From Pseudonocardia sp. DSM 110487 (GTDB lineage Bacteria; Actinomycetota; Actinomycetes; Mycobacteriales; Pseudonocardiaceae): a stretch of DNA of 64,000 nt. Every line of letters begins with the position of its first letter. The stretch's first letter is position 1. Under the pieces are notes generated by a model. That model saw only the letters and a program-made list of their open reading frames with translations. It had not been told where the DNA came from and ran no database searches. Made by a program: the position numbers and the translations under genes. The stretch is from the NCBI RefSeq assembly GCF_019468565.1, contig NZ_CP080521.1, positions 7,378,001 through 7,442,000 of the forward strand, read 5' to 3'. Shown here piece by piece: positions 58,926-64,000 of the stretch.

Positions 58926-60139
58926 GGCGTCGTGCCGGACAGGGCCGGAGCCGACGACGCGGTGCACTCCGCTGTCATCCGACGGTGGACGACCTTGCGG
59001 ATCAGTACGAGGACGGCCGAAACCAGCACCTCGACCGGCCGGCTGGACGGGACGAACCGCTGTTGCTTGACCCGTGCGGAGCGCTGCTGCCTGGTGATGT
59101 AGGGGCGCAGGCCGGTCTCATAGGCGTCCAGAGCGGCGGCGAGGTCGTCAGGGTGCTCCTGCAGCGCCATGCCCAGTGCGGCGCCGCCGCGCAGCGAGGA
59201 CGAGGAACCCATCGCCGAGTAGGTGTTCATGCACCAGGCCGCGTCCCCCACCAGCACGACCCGCCCCGTGCTCCACCGGGGCATCTTCACCTGGTGTATC
59301 GAGTCGAACACGTAGTCGGGTGCCTCCTCCAGGGAGTCCAGGACGTGGCGCACCACGGGGTCGTCGTCCATCCCGGAGAAGACCGCGCGCAGCTGCTCGA
59401 TCGCCGACCCGGCGAACCGGTCCGGGATGTCCTCGGTGCGGTATGTCAGCCACGCGCAGGGCGCGTGGTCGGCGAGTCCGAACACCCACACCGCACGCTT
59501 GGGGCGCGCGACGAGGATGCTGTCGCTCGCCTCGTAGGAGGGCACCTGCTCCTTCAGCTGGAACGCGCAGATCATCGCCTTCCAGTTGACCATGTGGTCC
59601 TCGTCCGGGCCGAACACCATCCGGCGCACGCTCGAGCGCATCCCGTCCGCGCCGACCACGAGATCGAAGTCCTCGCGGTACCGCTTCCCGGCGCCGGCGT
59701 CCTCGAGCAGGACCTGCACCCCGCCGGCGCCCTCGGTGATCTCGATCGGAGTGGTCGCGAACCGCACCTCGACCGCGTCGTCGGTTCCGTTCCCGGCGAT
59801 GCCCTGCCACAGCGCGGCCTCGATGTCGCTGCGCAGCACCGATGCCAGCCCGCTGGGCGCGTCCAGCAGTCCCAGAGCCGGCTTGCGCCTGCCCCGACGA
59901 TCCACCGACCACGAGTTCCCGCCCGGTCTCCATTCCGGGCTGCGGGTGTGCAGGTACTCGGCGACCCCCAGGTCGGCCGCGGCCTGCAACCCCTCCTGGA
60001 ACATGAAGATGTAGTAGCCCCAGGTCCGACGCTCTGGCGCCCGTTCGACGATCACGGGCGTCCATCCCGCCTGGCGCAGCCCGATCGCCGCGGACATCCC
60101 CGCGATCCCGAGCCCGACTACCAAAGCCCTCTTCTGCAT
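58922..60139 (-). CDS. FAD-dependent hydroxylase, first of a tandem pair
   Basis: A 405-residue paralogue of the protein encoded next: RALVVGLGIAGMSAAIGLRQ, FDLVVGADGMRSSVRRMVFG and GRVVLVGDAAWCMNTYSAMG. Differences cluster in the substrate region (for example YYIFMFQEGLQAAADLGVAE against YFVGLFPEGRQAAVDLGIAD) and at the C-terminus. Retention of two intact copies suggests different substrates or a heteromeric enzyme. ATG 60139 has a strong GGAGAGGGAAGAG upstream. It is 39 bases after the quinone-oxidoreductase-like gene on the same strand. Confidence 0.88.
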   Translation of the reverse strand: MQKRALVVGLGIAGMSAAIGLRQAGWTPVIVERAPERRTWGYYIFMFQEGLQAAADLGVAEYLHTRSPEWRPGGNSWSVDRRGRRKPALGLLDAPSGLASVLRSDIEAALWQGIAGNGTDDAVEVRFATTPIEITEGAGGVQVLLEDAGAGKRYREDFDLVVGADGMRSSVRRMVFGPDEDHMVNWKAMICAFQLKEQVPSYEASDSILVARPKRAVWVFGLADHAPCAWLTYRTEDIPDRFAGSAIEQLRAVFSGMDDDPVVRHVLDSLEEAPDYVFDSIHQVKMPRWSTGRVVLVGDAAWCMNTYSAMGSSSSLRGGAALGMALQEHPDDLAAALDAYETGLRPYITRQQRSARVKQQRFVPSSRPVEVLVSAVLVLIRKVVHRRMTAECTASSAPALSGTTP

Positions 60140-60178
60140 GACTCTTCCCTCTCCGAACACGATCGACTGGTGGACGGC

Positions 60179-61138
60179 TCAGTCCGGCACGACGACGGCG
60201 CGGCTGCGGCCGGTGTGCGCCCACGCCTCACCGACCCGGCTCAGCGGGAACGCGGTGTAGGGCAGCTGCAGGGATCCGTCGGCGAACCGGGCCATGACCT
60301 CGGGCGCCTCGGCGAGCATCTCCTCGTGGGACACCGATCCGGCGCCGCTGCCGGTGATCCGGATCCGCCGGCTGCGCAGCAGGTCCGCGGGCAGCGACGC
60401 CGTCAGACCCGCGAGCGACCCGATCTGCACGTAGGACGTGTCCGCCTCGGTGTCCTCGCCGCTGCGCCCCAGCACGGCGAAGGCTGCCTCGGCGACAGGC
60501 CCCCACAGGTAGTCCAGCACCAGACCGGGCGACGTCTCGGACACGGCGTCGGCCAGAACCTGCTCCAGGCCGTCGGGCCCGTCGTGGGCCAGCGACACGG
60601 TCGTCGCTCCCGCCCCGCGCAGCCGCTCCAGCGCCTCCGGATCGCGCCCGGCGGCGATGACCCGCTCCGCCCCGAGCGCCAGCGCCCCCTGCACGGCGAG
60701 GCTGCCCGACATCCCCGTGGCGCCGAGCACCAGCACGGTGCTCAGCGCCCCCAATTCCTTGCGCCGCGCGGTGAGGACCATCCAGCCCGACAGGCCGGGG
60801 TTCATGCCCGCGGCGATCGCGAGCGGATCCGCCCCCGTCGGAACCTCCGCCTGGAAGGGAGCGACCAGCCGCTCGGCCATCGTCCCAAAGGGCGGACGCG
60901 CGTAGCCGGTGTAGACCAACCGCCCGTCGCCGGTGCGGGCGACCGCGTCGATGCCCGGCACCAGCGGATACGTCATCTGGCCACGGCCGTAGTGCCGCCC
61001 GGTGGCCAGCCCGCGAACGATGTTGTGCAGGCCGGCTCCGACGAGGTGCAGTGGCTCGTGACCGGGCGGGACCGTCGGCTCGGGGAAGTCGGCGCAGGCG
61101 GGTGACGCATCGGGGGCGGTGACGACCGCAGCACGCAT
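60179..61138 (-). CDS. Quinone-oxidoreductase-like medium-chain dehydrogenase
   Basis: A 319-residue zinc-independent medium-chain reductase: MRAAVVTAPDASPACADFPE, YPLVPGIDAVARTGDGRLVY, and the cofactor loop VLVLGATGMSGSLAVQGALA followed by LGAERVIAAGRDPEALERLR. The cysteine and histidine zinc ligands of alcohol dehydrogenases are not seen. It probably reduces quinones or enones with NADPH. The start is ATG 61138 with GGAGAGC upstream. First gene of the minus-strand operon, divergent from the TetR gene with a 65-bp spacer, so it is likely TetR-controlled. Confidence 0.85.
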   Translation of the reverse strand: MRAAVVTAPDASPACADFPEPTVPPGHEPLHLVGAGLHNIVRGLATGRHYGRGQMTYPLVPGIDAVARTGDGRLVYTGYARPPFGTMAERLVAPFQAEVPTGADPLAIAAGMNPGLSGWMVLTARRKELGALSTVLVLGATGMSGSLAVQGALALGAERVIAAGRDPEALERLRGAGATTVSLAHDGPDGLEQVLADAVSETSPGLVLDYLWGPVAEAAFAVLGRSGEDTEADTSYVQIGSLAGLTASLPADLLRSRRIRITGSGAGSVSHEEMLAEAPEVMARFADGSLQLPYTAFPLSRVGEAWAHTGRSRAVVVPD

Positions 61139-61184
61139 CAGGGCTCTCCTTAACTAAGTTCAACGCTGTAGCCAGCATGCCTGA

Positions 61185-61199
61185 ACACCGTTAAGGTGT
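61185..61199. promoter_or_regulatory. Palindrome, candidate TetR operator
   Basis: ACACC-GTTAA-GGTGT lies four bases before the TetR start codon (61204) in the divergent 65-bp spacer to the quinone-oxidoreductase gene (start 61138). Dyad size and position fit a TetR autoregulatory operator. A related TTAACTAAGTT element lies at 61150-61160. Confidence 0.5.
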
Positions 61200-61203
61200 C
61201 AAC

Positions 61204-61842
61204 ATGACCAAGGGCATCACCCGGGAGCGGATCGTCACGGCGGCGCTCGAACTCCTCGACGACCAGGGCATGGACGCCCTCACCGTCCGCGCGCTCGCCT
61301 CCCGGCTGGACGTCCGCGCCCCCGCCCTCTACTGGCACGTGCGCAACAAGCAGGAGCTGCTCGACGAGATGGCCACCGAGGTCATGCGCCGCGTGGCCGG
61401 CGCCTTCGCCGCGGTCCCGCCGGGCGACGGGTGGCGCGACGACCTGGCCGCCTACGCCCGCGTGCTGCGCTCGGAGTACCTGCTCCACCGCGACGGGGCC
61501 CGCATCTTCAGCGGCACCCGGATCACCGACCCGGACGTGGTCCGCATGAAGGAGCCGTTGTTCGAACGCTGGGCCGAGTCCGGCTGGAAGCCCGCCGACG
61601 CGGACGACGCCGTCGACCTGGTCACCGCGTTCGTCGTCGGATTCGTCATCGAGGAGCAGGAGAGGCGCCAGGCCGCCGGGACCGATCCGTCGCGCTACTC
61701 GATCGACCAGCGCGACGCCTGGCTCGGCGAAGGTGCGTCACTGGTCAAGGAGGCCGGGCACCTCCAGGACGACGGCGACCGGCGGTTCGAACGGCACCTC
61801 GGCATGGTCCTCGACGGGATCGCCGCCCGGCCGGACGCGTGA
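61204..61842 (+). CDS. TetR-family regulator with TetR_C-type ligand domain
   Basis: A 212-residue repressor: helix-turn-helix TRERIVTAALELLDDQGMDA and LTVRALASRLDVRAPALYWH with VRNKQELLDEMA, then a C-terminal domain of the tetracycline-repressor type (LRSEYLLHRDGARIFSGTRI, VTAFVVGFVIEEQERRQA). Regulators of this subgroup usually control an efflux pump or detoxifying enzymes. ATG 61204 is directly downstream of a palindrome. It is flanked by the oxidoreductase/hydroxylase operon on one side and a convergent MFS exporter on the other, both plausible targets. Confidence 0.9.
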   Translation: MTKGITRERIVTAALELLDDQGMDALTVRALASRLDVRAPALYWHVRNKQELLDEMATEVMRRVAGAFAAVPPGDGWRDDLAAYARVLRSEYLLHRDGARIFSGTRITDPDVVRMKEPLFERWAESGWKPADADDAVDLVTAFVVGFVIEEQERRQAAGTDPSRYSIDQRDAWLGEGASLVKEAGHLQDDGDRRFERHLGMVLDGIAARPDA

Positions 61843-61843
61843 C

Positions 61844-63271
61844 TCACCCGCGCCTGCGCACCAGCACCGTCGCGAGCACCGCGGCCGCGACGAGCGCCGC
61901 GCCACCCATCAGGATGTAGAGCTGCACCCCGGCCAGGGAGTTCGCGGCGACCCCCGCGACGAGCGAGTCGGTGGCTGTCGCGTTGAGCACCATCACGCCG
62001 GCGAAGTTGAGCACGACCGACCCGACGCAGAGCACGACCGCCACCAGGCTGCCGATCGCACCGTGGTTCTCGGGCGGTGTCATGACGGTCGCGAGGTTGA
62101 AGCTGGAGGCGATGCCCGCGCCTGCGGCCACCCCGAGCAGGGTGGCGCAGACCAGCCCGACCGGGAGCACCGACATGCCCACGAGCATCCCGAACGTGGC
62201 CAGCAGGCCCACCGCGATCCCGGCGAGCAGCGTGCGCGCCGGACCGATCCGGGACGCGAGGACACCCGACACCGGACCACCGATCATGATCCCGACCGCG
62301 GACAGCAGGAACAACGCGAGCACCACGTCGCCACCGCCGAGGCCGTAGCCGAGGCCGAGCTCGGGCGGCACTTCCGCGACGAGGCTCTTCAGCTGGAGCA
62401 TGCTCTGCACCGCGCCGGCCGTGAGCGCCACCGCTCCCAGCGTCAACGCCAGCGACCCGCTGTGCCCACGCAGGTCGACGATCGGGTCGGGGACCCGCAG
62501 CACGTGCCGCACCCCGGCGGCCAGCGCGATGACGCCGCCGACCAGCGCGGCCAGCAGACCCGGGTTAGCCCAGCCCACGTCCGGGGCCATGCTGACGCTA
62601 CCGAGCACTGCGACCAGACCGGAACCGAGCAGCAGCGCCCCGACGACGTCGACCGACCCGCCGGAGCGGATCGGCGGCTCCGGGATGAACAGCCGCACGG
62701 TGACCGCGCAGACCATCGCGAGAGCGGTGGCGACGACGAAGACGCTCCGGTAGCCGAACGCGTCGATCGCCGGGTTCAGCAGGAACATCGCGGGGATCCC
62801 CAGTACCGACGCGCCTGTGGTCACGACGCCGACGGCGGTCATCCCGACCCGTGGGGTGCAGACCTGGCGGGTGATCGCCACCGTGAGCAGGACCGCCCCC
62901 ATGGCCGCGCCCTGCAGGAACCGCCCGAGCACGAAGACGACGACGTTCGGCGCGACCAGGCAGACCAGCGATCCCGCAAGCGTGACGAGCATGGTGACGA
63001 CGAGGATCCGGCGCTTGCCGTGGATGTCGGCGTTGCGCCCGAGCAACGGCGCCCACATCGCGCCCGCCAGCATCGCGCTCGAGTTGAGCCACGCGGCCTG
63101 GTCGGTCTGGAAGTGCCGCATCATGTCCGGCAACGCCAGCAGCGGGGCGACGATGACCACGTCGGCCAACAGGTTCGCCCCGACGAGGATCACCAACCAG
63201 CCGACCAGTCGACCGCTCCACCTGTCCTCCGCGACACCCGACGGGCGTGCTACCGACGTGACTTGCACCAT
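61844..63271 (-). CDS. MFS drug exporter (DHA2-like)
   Basis: A 475-residue major facilitator transporter with 12-14 helices: VILVGANLLADVVIVAPLLA, the motif A region LLGRNADIHGKRRILVVTML, FVLGRFLQGAAMGAVLLTVA, VVTTGASVLGIPAMFLLNPA (motif C-like GxxxGP variant), and a second half with SAVGIMIGGPVSGVLASRIG. The layout matches drug exporters. ATG 63271 has CCTGGAGAC upstream. It ends one base from the end of the convergent TetR gene. A second, truncated exporter lies upstream on the same strand. Confidence 0.88.
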   Translation of the reverse strand: MVQVTSVARPSGVAEDRWSGRLVGWLVILVGANLLADVVIVAPLLALPDMMRHFQTDQAAWLNSSAMLAGAMWAPLLGRNADIHGKRRILVVTMLVTLAGSLVCLVAPNVVVFVLGRFLQGAAMGAVLLTVAITRQVCTPRVGMTAVGVVTTGASVLGIPAMFLLNPAIDAFGYRSVFVVATALAMVCAVTVRLFIPEPPIRSGGSVDVVGALLLGSGLVAVLGSVSMAPDVGWANPGLLAALVGGVIALAAGVRHVLRVPDPIVDLRGHSGSLALTLGAVALTAGAVQSMLQLKSLVAEVPPELGLGYGLGGGDVVLALFLLSAVGIMIGGPVSGVLASRIGPARTLLAGIAVGLLATFGMLVGMSVLPVGLVCATLLGVAAGAGIASSFNLATVMTPPENHGAIGSLVAVVLCVGSVVLNFAGVMVLNATATDSLVAGVAANSLAGVQLYILMGGAALVAAAVLATVLVRRRG

Positions 63272-63410
63272 GAGTTGTCTCCAGGTAGCGGCAGCCGGGA
63301 ACACCCGACCGCCTCGAGGGTTTCGTTCTCCGGTTCGGGGGAGCGCTCGGTCTGCAGCGCCACTACCCCAGCCCGCGATGCGGTTCGGGATCCGGTAAGA
63401 GGCGCTGCGG

Positions 63411-64000
63411 TCAGTGCGCCGCGGGTGTTCCGCCGGGCGCCGGGCCCCGGAGGAGGAGCGCCCCGACGATCGTGAACAGCGACAGCGTGGCCGCGACCAG
63501 GAACGCAGCGTGCACGCCGCCCGCCGTCTGCTCCACCAGCGGGACGCCCTCGGTGGCCAGCGCCGCGGAGCGCAGCGACAGCACGCTGACCAGCAGCGCC
63601 ACGCCGGCAGCCCCGGCCAGCTGCTGCGCGGTGCTGAAGATCGCGCTGCCGTAGGAGTACAACTTCGGCGGCACCGCCCCCAGGCCCACGGCGAACAGCG
63701 GCGTGAACACGAACGCCAGCCCCACCGACAGCAACAGGTGGAACCCGACCACCTGCAGCAGCGAGCTCCCGGACGTGAACAGCGTGGCCGACCACAACGC
63801 CGCGCTGGTGGCGACCGTGCCGGGCACCAGCAGCGCCCGCGCGCCGAACCGGTCGTACAGCCGCCCGACCACCGGCCCCAGCAGCCCCATCAGCAGCCCG
63901 CCCGGCAGGAGCAGCAGGCCCGTGGTGAGCGGCTCCAGCACCAGCACGCTCTGCAGGTAGATCGGCAGCAGCACGGCCGTGCCCAGCAGCGTTCCCATCG
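63411..64000 (-). CDS. MFS drug exporter (DHA2, EmrB-like), 5' end outside window
   Basis: The C-terminal 196 residues of a 14-helix exporter: AVLLPIYLQSVLVLEPLTTG, LLLLPGGLLMGLLGPVVGRL, YDRFGARALLVPGTVATSAA and a final hydrophobic AAFLVAATLSLFTIVGALLL. The gene continues past position 64000. The sequence pattern (LPIYLQ-x-V-LG-S-x-x-x-TGLLLLPGG) is that of EmrB/QacA-type drug:H+ antiporters. The 139 bases between it and the next exporter hold nothing recognised. Confidence 0.88.
   Translation of the reverse strand, partial: MGTLLGTAVLLPIYLQSVLVLEPLTTGLLLLPGGLLMGLLGPVVGRLYDRFGARALLVPGTVATSAALWSATLFTSGSSLLQVVGFHLLLSVGLAFVFTPLFAVGLGAVPPKLYSYGSAIFSTAQQLAGAAGVALLVSVLSLRSAALATEGVPLVEQTAGGVHAAFLVAATLSLFTIVGALLLRGPAPGGTPAAH

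Noticed and set aside
61733..63475. A 580-codon plus-strand frame opposite the MFS exporter
   Set aside because: Composition is dominated by Arg, Asp, His, Gln and Gly with no domain; it is the antisense shadow of a GC-rich membrane-protein gene.
1..64000. CRISPR array or tandem spacer repeats
   Set aside because: No regularly spaced direct repeats were seen; the 33-34 bp repeats are isolated copies many kilobases apart.

Overview
High-GC actinomycete DNA, most like a Pseudonocardia-type genome: very strong third-position G/C, GTG and ATG starts with GGAGG-type ribosome sites, many GTGA/ATGA stop-start overlaps, and actinobacterial gene families throughout. No rRNA, complete tRNA or CRISPR array was seen. 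The assignment is by style and gene content, not by a marker gene.

Layout. 1-5.0 kb: a minus-strand catabolic operon (2-hydroxycarboxylate transporter, RraA-type aldolase, LeuC/LeuD-like dehydratase) with a divergent GntR regulator. 5.1-9.7 kb: decayed DNA with broken genes, an IS5 remnant and a vsr remnant. 9.7-18.5 kb: a compact plus-strand class I lanthipeptide cluster (precursor, PIMT-like methyltransferase, LanC cyclase, full-length LanB dehydratase, ABC exporter, one unknown protein), visibly richer in A/T than its surroundings and behind a good vegetative promoter. 18.5-22.4 kb: recombinase pseudogenes, a ClpP remnant and an IS630-family element. 22.4-31.6 kb: a minus-strand xenobiotic/aromatic-type catabolic block (truncated acyl-CoA-dehydrogenase-like flavoprotein, NIPSNAP, SnoaL-like, CocE hydrolase, FAD monooxygenase, DedA, acetamidase/formamidase, phthalate-type reductase, MOSC protein) next to a LysR gene. 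31.7-38.5 kb: an NAD(P)-binding protein, a DoxD-Rieske membrane protein, a copper monooxygenase-like lipoprotein, a two-component system, and several gene fragments joined end to end.

38.8-39.7 kb is another mobile scar (repeat, broken vsr, tyrosine-recombinase fragment). 39.8-43.2 kb is a sugar/polyol regulon: a Gfo/Idh oxidoreductase and a sugar epimerase-like protein flanking a XylR-type regulator, each preceded by nearly the same operator-like sequence. 43.4-49.1 kb is a complete branched-chain-amino-acid-type ABC importer (LivH, LivM, binding lipoprotein, LivG, LivF) followed by a DJ-1/PfpI protein. 49.1-50.8 kb holds remnants of a class II aldolase, a PfkB-type kinase and a serine recombinase. 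50.8-55.2 kb has a RibD-type reductase, a DUF899 protein and a large LuxR-family ATPase regulator. 55.3-56.9 kb is a further scar (repeat, vsr cut by an IS5 remnant, broken small genes). 56.9-64.0 kb carries a CruF-like carotenoid protein, two tandem FAD hydroxylases, a quinone-oxidoreductase-like protein, a TetR regulator and two MFS exporters, the last running off the window.

Main points. The lanthipeptide cluster is the most likely source of an undescribed product: a 73-residue precursor with five cysteines, made with a protein-isoaspartate-methyltransferase homologue and an unrecognised sixth protein. Four near-identical copies of a 33-34 bp sequence, plus one diverged copy, all in the same orientation and ending like a tRNA 3' end, mark the 3' ends of all three vsr remnants and two serine-recombinase remnants, which suggests a shared mobile boundary.
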